Shown here piece by piece: positions 16,768 to 25,889 of a stretch of DNA of 64,000 nucleotides (positions are counted from its first letter, which is position 1; each line of letters opens with the position of its first letter). The stretch is taken from positions 124,001-188,000 of the forward strand of contig NZ_JAPPTI010000004.1 in the NCBI RefSeq assembly GCF_027587025.1, given 5' to 3'. The DNA is from Vibrio sp. LaRot3. Lineage in GTDB: Bacteria; Pseudomonadota; Gammaproteobacteria; Enterobacterales; Vibrionaceae. Under the pieces are notes generated by a model. It ran no database searches. It was not told the origin of the DNA and saw only the letters and a program-made list of their open reading frames with translations. The position numbers and the translations under genes were made by a program.

Positions 16768-17898
16768 ATGGATCTACTGCTCATCCTCACCTATGCCGCT
16801 TTATGTATTACCATCTTCAAAGTATTTCGCATCCCGCTAAATAAATGGACCGTCCCTACTGCGGTATTAGGCGGTGTTGTGCTCATTGGTACGCTGATTT
16901 TGCTGATGAACTACAACCACCCTTTCACTCAGATTGGTAACCAAGTTTACTCTTCTACACCAATCGTATCGGGTGTTCGTGGCCGTGTCATTGAAGTGCC
17001 TGTGACTCCAAACCAGCCTCTTAAGCAAGGTGATGTCCTATTCAAAATCGACCCGATCCCATATCAAGCAACCGTCGATAAAATCAAAGCGCAAATCAAA
17101 GAAGCCAGTCAAGGCGCACTTGGTTTAGAGTCCGGCTTACAAGAAGCACAAGCGGCACAGCTAAAAGCGATTGCTGACCGAGATAAGGCGGAGCGCGAAT
17201 ACTCTCGATACCAGCGCGGTTTTGCTAAAGGCGCGTTCACAGAACAGCAAGTGGATACCCGTCGCCAAACGTATAAAGCAGCTCAAGCTGCATTAGAGAT
17301 TGCACAAACCAAAGTAGAACAAGCGCAGATCGCCCTTAATTCTGAAATCGGTGGTGAGAATACCGCTGTCGCGAAACTGTTGGCTGATTTACGTAAAGCT
17401 GAGTTCGATCTTGAACAAACCACCGTGCGCGCACCAACAGATGGCTTTGCCACCCAGGTTGCCTTGCGCCCTGGGGTTATGGCGGTACCTTTACCACTGG
17501 CACCTGTGATGTCGTTTGTTCACAGCGAAGATCTACTTTATACCGCAGCGTATCGTCAAAACTCATTGCAACGCCTAAAACCGGGCTTTGAAGCTGAGTT
17601 TTTATTCCGCTCACTACCGGGCAGAGTATTTAAAGGTGAAGTAGTGGAAGTGTTACCAGCCATTGGCGAAAGCCAATTCCAAGCTCGTGGCGCGTTATTT
17701 GGCTCGGATGCACTAAGAACCAACGGGCGTGTGTTAGTCACTTTACGCATTACCGATGATCTCAGTGAGTACCAACTACCACTTGGTACTGCATTTGAGG
17801 CGGCGGTTTACTCAGATAGCTTCACCCATGTATCCATTATGCGTAAAGTGCTTATTCGAATGAAAAGCTGGCAAAATTACTTATATTTAGACCACTAG
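16768..17898 (+). CDS. HlyD-family membrane fusion protein (YiaV/YibH-like)
   Basis: The 376-residue protein has N-terminal membrane helices (about 3-22 and 30-48). A barrel-sandwich (lipoyl-like) half follows, with GVRGRVIEVPVTPNQPLKQGDVLFKID at about 73-99. A long coiled-coil hairpin spans about 108-210. The second lipoyl half is VRAPTDGFATQVALRPG, and a beta-barrel region comes last. It belongs to the membrane fusion/adaptor proteins of tripartite exporters but is coupled to DUF3302 rather than to a pump gene. Stop and start of the pair are 2 bp apart with GAGGAGAACTG as ribosome site. A clean terminator follows at 17978. Confidence 0.88.
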   Translation: MDLLLILTYAALCITIFKVFRIPLNKWTVPTAVLGGVVLIGTLILLMNYNHPFTQIGNQVYSSTPIVSGVRGRVIEVPVTPNQPLKQGDVLFKIDPIPYQATVDKIKAQIKEASQGALGLESGLQEAQAAQLKAIADRDKAEREYSRYQRGFAKGAFTEQQVDTRRQTYKAAQAALEIAQTKVEQAQIALNSEIGGENTAVAKLLADLRKAEFDLEQTTVRAPTDGFATQVALRPGVMAVPLPLAPVMSFVHSEDLLYTAAYRQNSLQRLKPGFEAEFLFRSLPGRVFKGEVVEVLPAIGESQFQARGALFGSDALRTNGRVLVTLRITDDLSEYQLPLGTAFEAAVYSDSFTHVSIMRKVLIRMKSWQNYLYLDH

Positions 17899-17977
17899 CA
17901 TCATTGATAGAAGCGTCAAGTAAGATATACATCAAGCTTTTAATGTACTTTACCTAATTTGATTGTTAATAGCCTAG

Positions 17978-18008
17978 AGGCGCGAGTAAAATCGCGCCTT
18001 TCCTTTTT
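17978..18008 (+). terminator. Strong terminator of the DUF3302-HlyD unit
   Basis: Arms AGGCGCGA (17978-17985) and TCGCGCCT (17992-17999) pair around GTAAAA and are followed by TTCCTTTTT. Its position rules out coding starts upstream of 18009 for the next gene. Confidence 0.85.
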
Positions 18009-18024
18009 ACATCGTTCAGGTTCC

Positions 18025-19833
18025 ATGATTTCTCATCTTATTAAGCTGCTCGCTTGTCTCTTGCTTATCATGCCATTCCGACTGATGGCAAATAGCGCTA
18101 TTCAGCAAGGGTTTGACCTACTCAAACCTAACCCAGCAGGTGCGCTAGAAATCATCCAACCACTTGATGTGAAATCTTTATCCGTATTAGAACAACTCCA
18201 ATACGCCCACCTGTTTGTTTCTTCAAATAACCTACAAGGTCATTACCCAGCAAGTATTCATTTTATTGAAACGACTACGCTGCCGACGCCAAACAATGCC
18301 GAAGAATTTCGTCAGATGCTCAATCTAGCCATTCGCATGGCGTGGCCTTACGAAGCGACTGGCCAATTCGACGCGGCGCTAAATTGGTACAAAACAGCAG
18401 AAGACATCGCACTGCGACTGCAAGATAAAGAAGAACAAGGATACGTGAAGCTGCAATACAGCGCAGTGTACATGCAGCAAGGTTATTCATGGCAAGCATT
18501 AAGCATTGCCAAAGAAGCTCAACAATTACTGATGCACAGTAAAGATGAAGTCATTATTGCTGATCTCAATAGCCAACTTGGGATTCTTTACTACCTTAAC
18601 GGGGATTTTGCTGAGTCTATTGCGCTACAAAACAAAGTTCTTGTTCAAGCAGAAAAAGATCACAGCGTACAAGAGCGCTCTGCCGCCCATTACAACATCG
18701 CCAACGCTTACTTAAAGTGGGGAAAAGAAAGCAATAAAGGGCTCAAATTACTCAAAGCTAATCAACACTACAAACAAGCCTTGGAACTGGCGATAGAGTT
18801 AAACTCTAACTATCTAATAAGAAATAACCTACTTGGCTTGGTCGCTCTGCACACCTATTCAAATAATCTTTCTGTTGCGGGCGAGTACGTCAAACAGCTG
18901 TTAAACCTAGATGTCGAAAATCAAGGTTTTAGTGCACTATCATTTAATCTCATTCTGGCGCAATACTATGCTAGAACTAAACAAACCGAAGCTGTACAGC
19001 CTCACCTAGATGTCGTTATTGAATACTTTGAAAAACACGATAAACGTCTTCCAAGCTACGCAATCATCAAGCAAAAAGAACTGGCGGAGCTGTACGCGAA
19101 TCTGGGCGACTATCAATTGGCTTATGTGTGGCTCGAGCGCTACAACAACCAAGTCTTAAGTACCCAACAGCTAAACTTGCAACAACAAGTCGCTACACTT
19201 AAATCCGAACTGGATAACCAGCGCTTACTGCACGAAAATAGCCTACTTAGCTTGCAAAGCCATCGCTCTGGCATCATCACTTTCATTGCGTTATTGATTG
19301 TCTGTATTACCGCCGCGATGCTTTATTGGCAGTACCGTAAGAAACGCTTGTTCTACAAACTGTCGAACACTGACTTTTTAACCGGTATTGCCAATCGTCG
19401 TTTCATCATGGAAGAAGGTGAACGCTTATATAAACGTCAACAACTATCTAGCATCGTACTGGATATTGATCATTTCAAATCAATCAACGACCAATTTGGT
19501 CATGATACCGGAGATCTTGTACTCAGTGACGTAACGAGCATCATGCAGCAGTTTTTGTCTCACGGTGAAATGCTAGGAAGAATTGGTGGTGAGGAATTTC
19601 TTATCTTACTACCCAATATCTCTCAACAAGAACTACAAGAATATGCGGAGAGCTTGCGGGTGATGATAGAAAGTCATCCATTTAAGACCCATTTAGGTCA
19701 ACCGCTGCAAGTCACTGCGAGTTTTGGCCTAGCGGCCTATAAAGCAAAAAGCTTGGCTACGCAATTTACTAGCGCAGACCAAGCTCTCTATCAAGCCAAA
19801 CAACAAGGGCGAAATTGCTGGGTGCTAGGCTGA
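18025..19833 (+). CDS. Membrane-bound TPR diguanylate cyclase with periplasmic sensor domain
   Basis: The 602-residue protein starts at ATG 18025, which follows CAGG and opens a signal peptide (LIKLLACLLLIMPFRLMA). Residues about 25-400 are TPR-like repeats in the periplasm (FDAALNWYKTAEDIA, YQLAYVWLERYNNQ). A coiled coil and a membrane helix near 420-440 (GIITFIALLIVCITAAMLYW) follow. The cytoplasmic GGDEF domain has DFLTGIANRRF, DIDHFKSIND and RIGGEEFLILL. It should make c-di-GMP in response to an envelope signal. An upstream TTG start at 17959 is excluded by the terminator. It ends 2 bp before the end of the convergent MFS gene, with no terminator between them. Confidence 0.92.
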   Translation: MISHLIKLLACLLLIMPFRLMANSAIQQGFDLLKPNPAGALEIIQPLDVKSLSVLEQLQYAHLFVSSNNLQGHYPASIHFIETTTLPTPNNAEEFRQMLNLAIRMAWPYEATGQFDAALNWYKTAEDIALRLQDKEEQGYVKLQYSAVYMQQGYSWQALSIAKEAQQLLMHSKDEVIIADLNSQLGILYYLNGDFAESIALQNKVLVQAEKDHSVQERSAAHYNIANAYLKWGKESNKGLKLLKANQHYKQALELAIELNSNYLIRNNLLGLVALHTYSNNLSVAGEYVKQLLNLDVENQGFSALSFNLILAQYYARTKQTEAVQPHLDVVIEYFEKHDKRLPSYAIIKQKELAELYANLGDYQLAYVWLERYNNQVLSTQQLNLQQQVATLKSELDNQRLLHENSLLSLQSHRSGIITFIALLIVCITAAMLYWQYRKKRLFYKLSNTDFLTGIANRRFIMEEGERLYKRQQLSSIVLDIDHFKSINDQFGHDTGDLVLSDVTSIMQQFLSHGEMLGRIGGEEFLILLPNISQQELQEYAESLRVMIESHPFKTHLGQPLQVTASFGLAAYKAKSLATQFTSADQALYQAKQQGRNCWVLG

Positions 19834-19835
19834 CC

Positions 19836-21017
19836 CTAGCTCCACTTCATGACGCGAACTTCATTACCTTCTTCGGGTTTGCGCGGGATGTTCAATGACA
19901 GCACTAAAGATACACCCGCCATTGCTGCACCGATAAAGAACACAGCAGAAGGCGACACTAGCCAAATCAAACCAAAGGTTACCGGTATCACTACCGCTGC
20001 TATGTGGTTAATAGTAAACGAGACACCCGCCGTGGAGGCCATGTCCGCAGGATCGGCTATTTTTTGGAAGTACGTTTTAATCGCTAACGCCAGTGCGAAG
20101 AACAAATGGTCAATGATGTACAGCGCAGCAGCCCACTCCGCGGTTTGCACAAAAGCATAGCCAACAAATACGAAGATCAGACCGACGTATTCAAACATTA
20201 GCGCCTTACGCTCACCAACACGACCGATAAACTTACCGATACGTTTAGCAAACAAAAAGTTGAACACATAGTTAGCGACAAACAGCAAAGTAATATCTGC
20301 GGCAGAATACCCAAATCGCTCAACCATCAAAAAGCCAGCGAATACGGTGAAGATCTGACGACGAGCACCACTCATAAAGGTCAGTGCATAGTAAAGCCAG
20401 TAGCGCTTTCTCAGCACCAGCTTTTTATTTTGCGCCACTTTGGTTTCAAATTGTGGGAAGGTCATGGCAATCCACATCACCAAGACAAAACCAATACCGC
20501 CAAACAGTAAATAGACCCATTTAAAATCAAGTTGGAACACCTCCAAGCACACCCACAGCGAGCCATAGGTAAGCAATGAAGCTAGTGCCCCAACTGAAAT
20601 ATATTTACCCAGCATTTCTGGTGCTTCTTCTTTACTCAACCACTGTAAAGCAAGCGACTGCTTTAAGGTTTCGAAGTAGTGAAACCCTGTCGACATCAAT
20701 AGTGTTGTCAAAAGCAATCCAGTCAGAGAGGGGAAAAAACCTGTAATTGCACTGCCCAAGGTAAGCATGGCCAGTGACACAATCATAAATCGCTGTTCAC
20801 GAATAAACAGCAAAACAAAGATCACTGTAAATGCCAAAAAGCCCGGGATCTCACGAACACTTTGCAATAAACCAATATCAGCACCATCAAAATTAGCGCG
20901 CTCAATCACGAAGTTATTCAACAACGCCATCCAGCTTGAAAAGGCAATCGGTACAATAATGGAGATGATCAGTAAAAAGTTTTGAGGCGTTTTCCACGCC
21001 GAGGGTTGGTTCATCAT
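19836..21017 (-). CDS. Major facilitator superfamily transporter
   Basis: The 393-residue protein has about twelve hydrophobic helices and a basic loop in the middle (FETKVAQNKKLVLRKRYW), the usual 6+6 MFS layout. It probably exports or imports a small molecule by proton exchange, but no substrate motif was recognised. It starts with MMNQPS behind a weak AGGAAG-type site and ends almost touching the convergent TPR-GGDEF gene, so transcripts from both probably read into each other. No neighbouring gene hints at the substrate. Confidence 0.82.
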   Translation of the reverse strand: MMNQPSAWKTPQNFLLIISIIVPIAFSSWMALLNNFVIERANFDGADIGLLQSVREIPGFLAFTVIFVLLFIREQRFMIVSLAMLTLGSAITGFFPSLTGLLLTTLLMSTGFHYFETLKQSLALQWLSKEEAPEMLGKYISVGALASLLTYGSLWVCLEVFQLDFKWVYLLFGGIGFVLVMWIAMTFPQFETKVAQNKKLVLRKRYWLYYALTFMSGARRQIFTVFAGFLMVERFGYSAADITLLFVANYVFNFLFAKRIGKFIGRVGERKALMFEYVGLIFVFVGYAFVQTAEWAAALYIIDHLFFALALAIKTYFQKIADPADMASTAGVSFTINHIAAVVIPVTFGLIWLVSPSAVFFIGAAMAGVSLVLSLNIPRKPEEGNEVRVMKWS

Positions 21018-21168
21018 TTGCTTCCTATTTGTTCAAGCTTTCTACACTACCTCGCCGACCTAGATAACACAATTTTATTTACAATTTAGACATTACTTTA
21101 ACTTTCATAGACTTATCCCTTATCTAAGGTTAATGTGTCTTGACGTTGTTTTTAAGAAGGGAAGCTAT

Positions 21169-21660
21169 ATGAACATTACCATACGCCGCACGTTACCTAG
21201 CGATGCCCAAGCCATCGCAGATATTTTCGCCCAGCCTAAAGCACACAGAGAAACATTACAGCTTCCCTACCCAACGGCAGCTACTTGGCAGAAGCGTTTA
21301 GAGAACATTCCCGAACATATCTATAGCTTTGTGGCTGAAGTCGATGGCAGGGTAGTCGGTAATTTGGGCTTTGAACACCTACAGCGCCCTAGGTTGTTAC
21401 ACTGTGGTCAATTTGGGCTCGCGGTACACGATGATTTTCACGGCCTTGGCATTGCGAGCCAATTAATTGAAGCAGTACTCGATTTAGCAGACAACTGGCT
21501 GCAGATAAAACGCATTCAGATTGAAGTGAATGTTGATAATCATCCCGCCATTGCGTGCTATAAAAAATATGGCTTTGAGATTGAAGGGGAAGCCAAACAT
21601 TCAGTGTTTCGCGCAGGAGAGTACGTAAACACCTATTACATGGCTCGAATCAAATCATAA
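21169..21660 (+). CDS. GNAT acetyltransferase, AaaT (YhhY)-like
   Basis: The 163-residue protein shows the full GNAT core. Strand-helix 1 is ITIRRTLPSDAQAIADIFAQP, the acetyl-CoA loop is FHGLGIASQLIEAVL near 92, and the end is NHPAIACYKKYGFEIEGE followed by YVNTYYMARIK. As remembered, the last 40 residues resemble E. coli AaaT (YhhY), an L-amino acid N-acetyltransferase for Phe and Met. The start is ATG 21169 behind AGAAGGGA. An upstream GTG frame is not used. It is a single-gene unit with a shared terminator downstream. Confidence 0.85.
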   Translation: MNITIRRTLPSDAQAIADIFAQPKAHRETLQLPYPTAATWQKRLENIPEHIYSFVAEVDGRVVGNLGFEHLQRPRLLHCGQFGLAVHDDFHGLGIASQLIEAVLDLADNWLQIKRIQIEVNVDNHPAIACYKKYGFEIEGEAKHSVFRAGEYVNTYYMARIKS

Positions 21661-21664
21661 GCGG

Positions 21665-21687
21665 TAACGCGGCAACACGCCGCGTTA
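21665..21687. terminator. Bidirectional hairpin between two GNAT genes
   Basis: TAACGCGGC (21665-21673) and GCCGCGTTA (21679-21687) pair exactly around AACAC. T-rich sequence lies on the plus side. It separates convergent genes. Confidence 0.7.
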
Positions 21688-21691
21688 TTAA

Positions 21692-21967
21692 TTATGCTTT
21701 TAGATGCTGCCATTGCGGGTTACGCTCAAAATAAACCACGACAAAGCTGCATACCGGGTCTACTTTTTTACCCATTTTTTCGATTTCAGGCAGTACAGCT
21801 TCCATCATCACTTTACCGTATCCTTTCCCTTGAAGCCCTTCTGGTACTTTAGTTGAGGTGATAGCAAGTACTTCGCCACGAGGCTCAAACGTAACGATTG
21901 CATATTGTTCATCTTGCAAATGCACACGAAATTGGTGTCGCTCTGGTTCAAAAAACACACGATGCAT
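21692..21967 (-). CDS. Small GNAT-like N-acetyltransferase (YjdJ family)
   Basis: This 91-residue protein is a minimal GNAT domain: ITSTKVPEGLQGKGYGKVMMEAVL carries the acetyl-CoA pyrophosphate loop, and DPVCSFVVVYFERNPQW is the conserved end with the active-site cysteine region. It fits the short Acetyltransf_CG/YjdJ family, whose substrates are unknown. It starts at ATG 21967 and is convergent with the AaaT-like gene. Confidence 0.85.
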   Translation of the reverse strand: MHRVFFEPERHQFRVHLQDEQYAIVTFEPRGEVLAITSTKVPEGLQGKGYGKVMMEAVLPEIEKMGKKVDPVCSFVVVYFERNPQWQHLKA

Positions 21968-22133
21968 AATATTGACTCCGAAAGTGTTACTCAGCTCATA
22001 CTTCTAACATACATTGAGGTTTGAACTAATGCCAATCAATAAATAGAATCAAGCTAATTAACAATAGGCTGGCCTCAACCTCTGATTAAAGCCTATTACA
22101 ACAATAATTTATATCTTGGCACACGGTGACTAA

Positions 22134-22865
22134 ATGAATTCCCAATTAGGGGCGTCAACTGAAGCTGAAGCTCAACAAACGGAACAGCGAGCGACATCAA
22201 CCATCAATAGCAATGATGCGTTAACGATGATTGATCATGGTAGCGAGCTAAATATTGAGATAGTCACCCCTGTCGGCACGACCTATCGCGGCAAAAGCTT
22301 ATTTATTGGTACTCACTCTAATCGCATGATTTTGCTTGAGTTGCCTAAAGTGTCGGATGATCAATTAGAGTACTTTTTCCAAGAAGGCTTCTGGGCAACC
22401 ATCCACGCCATCTCTCCACGTGGTGAAGGCGCTATTTTACAATACCGCAGCCAAATTCTTCATATTGTCAAAGCACCTGTCGCTATGATGCTGATGTCTA
22501 TTCCGCAAACCATGCAGGTGACACCGCTCCGTAACGAACCCCGCTATGAAGTGGCGCTTGAAGCCAAGGCGCATACCATGAATCATCGTATTGATTGCGA
22601 AATTCGTGACCTTTCTAAGAGTGGCTGTATGTATATCACGCCAAGCTTATCTCGCCCGTTTAAGGTTGGCGAACTGATTGAATTGCACCTTATAACCAAT
22701 AAAGAACACAAAAGCTTTGAGCCTCTCTTTGGCATTGTCTGCAACGCGCGACAATCGGGTCATAAGCGTCAATATGGGGTCAAGTTTGACCAACGCGGTA
22801 AAGCCAACGCAAAAGCCTTACTCGCCAATCTAAAATATGATGGAAGCCGACTCAGCCTACGTTAA
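22134..22865 (+). CDS. PilZ-domain c-di-GMP receptor (YcgR/PlzD-like)
   Basis: The 243-residue cytoplasmic protein has a low-complexity, Ala/Glu/Gln/Thr-rich N-terminus. A YcgR-N-like barrel (about 35-130: IVTPVGTTYRGKSLFIG) follows, then a PilZ domain. The c-di-GMP motifs are RNEPRYEV (RxxxR, near 136) and DLSKSGC (D/NxSxxG, near 160). In vibrios such proteins act as flagellar brakes or tune surface attachment. It is the effector counterpart of the three GGDEF-type genes 2-9 kb upstream, though on its own promoter. It stands 125 bp ahead of the DUF368 gene. Confidence 0.88.
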   Translation: MNSQLGASTEAEAQQTEQRATSTINSNDALTMIDHGSELNIEIVTPVGTTYRGKSLFIGTHSNRMILLELPKVSDDQLEYFFQEGFWATIHAISPRGEGAILQYRSQILHIVKAPVAMMLMSIPQTMQVTPLRNEPRYEVALEAKAHTMNHRIDCEIRDLSKSGCMYITPSLSRPFKVGELIELHLITNKEHKSFEPLFGIVCNARQSGHKRQYGVKFDQRGKANAKALLANLKYDGSRLSLR

Positions 22866-22950
22866 TTAAGCCAATTTATACTCTCTCATCGAGTCATCTT
22901 ATTTATGGCTCACTTTTAAGCGGTTTTTTCATACTTTTTTGACATTAGAG

Positions 22951-22962
22951 TGAGTATACTCA
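22951..22962. promoter_or_regulatory. 12-bp palindrome upstream of the DUF368 gene
   Basis: TGAGTATACTCA is a perfect palindrome located 28 bp before the start codon. It could be an operator; no regulator was recognised. Confidence 0.3.
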
Positions 22963-22990
22963 GCCCATCTTTAACCATTAATCATATTGA

Positions 22991-23905
22991 ATGAACTACT
23001 TAACCACTTTCTTCAAAGGCATCGCTATGGGCGCTGCTGACGTAGTACCGGGTGTATCTGGCGGTACTATTGCCTTCATTACTGGTATTTACGATACATT
23101 GCTTGAAAGCATCCGCCGCATTAACCCAAGTATCCTTGGCATCTGGAAGCGCGAAGGCTTTAAAGCGGCTTTTAACCATATTAACGGTTTGTTCCTGATG
23201 AGTTTGTTTGGTGGGGTGTTCATCAGTATCGCAACCCTTGCCAAACTGATTTCTTGGCTGTTAGTCACCCACCCGATTCCACTGTGGTCATTTTTCTTTG
23301 GCCTTATCCTTGTTTCCGTATTTCATATTTTAAAGCAAGTCGAAAAGCGTACCCTTGATCGCTTAGTGTTTCTTGTTTTGGGTGTCGCTTTTGCCTACTG
23401 CATTACCATCTTAAAACCTCTACAGATGGAACCAACCAGTATCAATGTGATGATCGCCGGTGCAATTGCGATTTGCGCCATGATCCTGCCGGGTATCTCA
23501 GGCAGCTTCATATTATTGCTCATCGGTATGTACGCACCGGTACTTGGCGCGGTTAAATCATTTGATGTGGGAATCATTGCGCTGTTTCTATCAGGGTGTG
23601 TAGTTGGCCTACTAAGCTTCTCACACGTTTTATCTTGGCTGCTAAAACGCTTTAGAGACGCAACTCTCGTCTTCCTAACGGGTTTGATGATAGGTACGTT
23701 ACCAAAGATATGGCCATGGAAAGAGACCTTAACATGGCGAGTGAACTCTAAAGGTGAAGAAGTACCGCTGATTCAGCAAAACCTTTCTCCATTTGAGTTT
23801 GAAACCCTATTCAGCCAGCCTTCTCAGCTTGGCTTAGCCATACTAATGATGTTCGCTGCTATCGCGTTAGTGCTTGGTTTAGAGAAGTTTGCAGAAAAGA
23901 AATAG
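22991..23905 (+). CDS. popT: DUF368 membrane protein, PopT-type undecaprenyl phosphate translocase
   Basis: The 304-residue polytopic protein carries the DUF368 hallmark repeated in inverted halves: GAADVVPGVSGGTIAFITGIY near residue 13 and MILPGISGSFILLLIGMY near 163. DUF368 proteins, studied in Vibrio cholerae, flip the lipid carrier undecaprenyl phosphate back across the inner membrane for reuse in wall and polysaccharide synthesis, with conditional importance at alkaline pH. The two PG(V/I)SG loops probably meet in the transport path. It is a single-gene unit ended by a hairpin. The assignment is by family motif; the symbol follows that family. Confidence 0.88.
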   Translation: MNYLTTFFKGIAMGAADVVPGVSGGTIAFITGIYDTLLESIRRINPSILGIWKREGFKAAFNHINGLFLMSLFGGVFISIATLAKLISWLLVTHPIPLWSFFFGLILVSVFHILKQVEKRTLDRLVFLVLGVAFAYCITILKPLQMEPTSINVMIAGAIAICAMILPGISGSFILLLIGMYAPVLGAVKSFDVGIIALFLSGCVVGLLSFSHVLSWLLKRFRDATLVFLTGLMIGTLPKIWPWKETLTWRVNSKGEEVPLIQQNLSPFEFETLFSQPSQLGLAILMMFAAIALVLGLEKFAEKK

Positions 23906-23914
23906 ATTAATTAA

Positions 23915-23950
23915 AACAAAGGCCCGCGATTGCTGGCCTTTGTTCTATCT
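23915..23950. terminator. Hairpin terminator between convergent genes
   Basis: AACAAAGGCC (23915-23924) pairs with GGCCTTTGTT (23935-23944) around a 10-base loop, followed by CTATCT. Confidence 0.75.
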
Positions 23951-23964
23951 ACATAGGACGACAG

Positions 23965-24624
23965 TTACTTACGCCCCAAAATACGTAGGATTCTTAAAAA
24001 CAAGTTAATGATATCCATATAAAGCGCAGCTGCACTATCTACCGCATTATCTACTGTCCTAGGTATTTGATTCGCTCGTCCCCAGTCATAGCCAATATAA
24101 CCACAGAAGATCACCGCAACAACCCAATCAATCCACGCCTGATGGATGCCAAATACAAATATCTGAACCAGCTCAATGACGATGACAATAAGGAGCGAGA
24201 TAGTTAGAGCCCCCGAAATTCGAGCAAAGAAAGCAGGAAACAACGTACCTAAAATCATCATGATACCAGTGACTAAACCTGTCACTTTAATCGCCTCAAC
24301 AACCAAAGCAGGATCATACTGAGCAACGACAATATTAATCACAAGGCCAAAAGGCAGTACCACTAAGTTGTACCCCAAGAAACTTATTAATGGGTTGGAA
24401 GAAGAGCTGAATAAGTAAACGCCAGCGAAACAACTAGCAAAATACCCAATAAAAAATACCCACGGGTTTATCGCCATAATAGATTCTACCGGAATAGTAG
24501 AAACCATCAGGTAGTTAACCCAAAAGCCCCAACACAAAACGGCTCCTATAATTAAGTTATACAGCCTAGAACTGATTTCGGGTTCACCAGTTTGGGTTCG
24601 TTCGAAAACATTCGACTCCATCAT
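23965..24624 (-). CDS. Bax inhibitor-1 (YbhL/YccA)-like membrane protein
   Basis: The 219-residue protein has seven hydrophobic helices and the typical family end: YIGYDWGRANQIPRT, then DNAVDSAAALYMDIINLFLRILRIL. BI-1 proteins are pH-sensitive cation channels or protease modulators of the inner membrane; the function of this one is not known. The start at 24624 is favoured because AAGGAT lies nine bases upstream. An ATG at 24651 in the same frame would add nine residues containing that ribosome site. Confidence 0.82.
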   Translation of the reverse strand: MMESNVFERTQTGEPEISSRLYNLIIGAVLCWGFWVNYLMVSTIPVESIMAINPWVFFIGYFASCFAGVYLFSSSSNPLISFLGYNLVVLPFGLVINIVVAQYDPALVVEAIKVTGLVTGIMMILGTLFPAFFARISGALTISLLIVIVIELVQIFVFGIHQAWIDWVVAVIFCGYIGYDWGRANQIPRTVDNAVDSAAALYMDIINLFLRILRILGRK

Positions 24625-24726
24625 GATTTTCTTATCCTTATTACTACTCAATGATCTAATGGTCCATTACGCACCATGTGCACAAGCTATCATATATATC
24701 GAGATTTCATAAATCTTCTCTTGCAA

Positions 24727-24888
24727 CTACCCAAGCCACTCTACTTTTGAGTCCAAATGTATATGACGCACTTCAACCCCTTCTAAAGCAGTATCTAGCG
24801 AACTAATTCGTACTCTTCTTACATCAGGAAAATCATTATGCGCGCTATACAAAGGGCTACCACAGCATCGACAAAAAGCTCTGACCTT
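24727..24888 (-). pseudogene. Remnant of a GFA-family (glutathione-dependent formaldehyde-activating-like) gene
   Basis: Read on the minus strand, an open stretch ending at the TAG 24729-24727 encodes RAFCRCCGSPLYSAHNDF and continues to HLDSKVEWLG. This is the C-terminal third of a GFA-fold enzyme, including its last CxxCG zinc ligand pair. An in-frame stop lies immediately upstream and no start or N-terminal zinc motifs were found. The gene is decayed by deletion. A complete family member occurs at 44381-44794 but the two are not close copies. Confidence 0.7.
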
Positions 24889-25013
24889 CTAGCATTCAAC
24901 TACCTCTCATCTCACTGAAAACCACCTTAACATTATGGTTAAAAGTCACCACGTGACTCTCTATTCCAAGCCTGATATTGTTCATTTATAAAACAATAAT
25001 GGTCAACGATGGA

Positions 25014-25889
25014 ATGTTTGAACAAATCATAGGGATACTTTTCCCCGTCTTCGCTTTAGTGATGGTTGGCTTTTCTGTAGGTCGCTGGCTTAAACCAGAC
25101 TTCGCCCCAATCAATCGTATCAATATGGATGCCTTCACCCCCGCTTTGGTGTTTTCATCTTTAGTCGCAATGCCGCTCGATACAGAGCAAGTTCCCTTAC
25201 TCAGTGCCGCCTTGATAGCCGTCTTAATTCCCGGGCTTGTCATGATACCTATCTGTTGGCTATTTAAGATCGATTACAAAACATGGGCACCGCCGCATAT
25301 GTTTCGTAACAGTGGGAACCTCGCCATCCCATTATTTACCTACACCTTTGGCGAATCCGCCATTTCAGCCGCCGTGCTGCTATTTGTCGTTTCAGCATGT
25401 ACTCACATCAGTCTCGGTTTGGCGGTATTAAGTAAAGGAAACCCTCTTAAACAAGTCATCAAAATGCCGGTATTTATTGCCGCAGCGAGTGCCCTTGCGC
25501 TCAATCTTGCAGATATTGTGGTTTGGAAACCGCTGTTTGACGCCACCACATTGCTTGGCCAAGCGGCAGTGCCCGTCATGTTGATATCGTTGGGCGCTCA
25601 GATGTGTAACATTCGCCTTAGTGGACTGTCTATCGGGCTGTTCTGCACCTTGCAGTCTCTTGTTACAGGGGGGATTGCGTTTGGGTTAATTTATTACTTC
25701 GTGCCACTGCCAAAGATGGAACTACAAATGATGGTGCTATTTAGTATGTTGCCACCCGCAGTGATGAACTATTTATTTGCCGAGCGCTTTAATATTGCAC
25801 CGGCCCAAGTGGCGTCGATGGTGCTGTTTGGTAACTTTTTCAGCATCCTGACGCTGCCGATTTTGTTAATGTTTGCCCTATCCCTTTAA
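25014..25889 (+). CDS. AEC-family (auxin efflux carrier-like) transporter
   Basis: The 291-residue protein has about ten membrane helices in two similar halves. Signatures are PALVFSSLVAMPL near the start, FRNSGNLAIPLFTYTFGESA in the middle and MLPPAVMNYLFAERFN near the end, as in bacterial AEC carriers for dicarboxylates or similar anions. Starts at 24999 and 24978 are possible; 25014 gives the normal family N-terminus (MFEQIIGILFPVF). Its last 12 bases overlap the convergent soxR gene. The substrate is unknown. Confidence 0.82.
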   Translation: MFEQIIGILFPVFALVMVGFSVGRWLKPDFAPINRINMDAFTPALVFSSLVAMPLDTEQVPLLSAALIAVLIPGLVMIPICWLFKIDYKTWAPPHMFRNSGNLAIPLFTYTFGESAISAAVLLFVVSACTHISLGLAVLSKGNPLKQVIKMPVFIAAASALALNLADIVVWKPLFDATTLLGQAAVPVMLISLGAQMCNIRLSGLSIGLFCTLQSLVTGGIAFGLIYYFVPLPKMELQMMVLFSMLPPAVMNYLFAERFNIAPAQVASMVLFGNFFSILTLPILLMFALSL

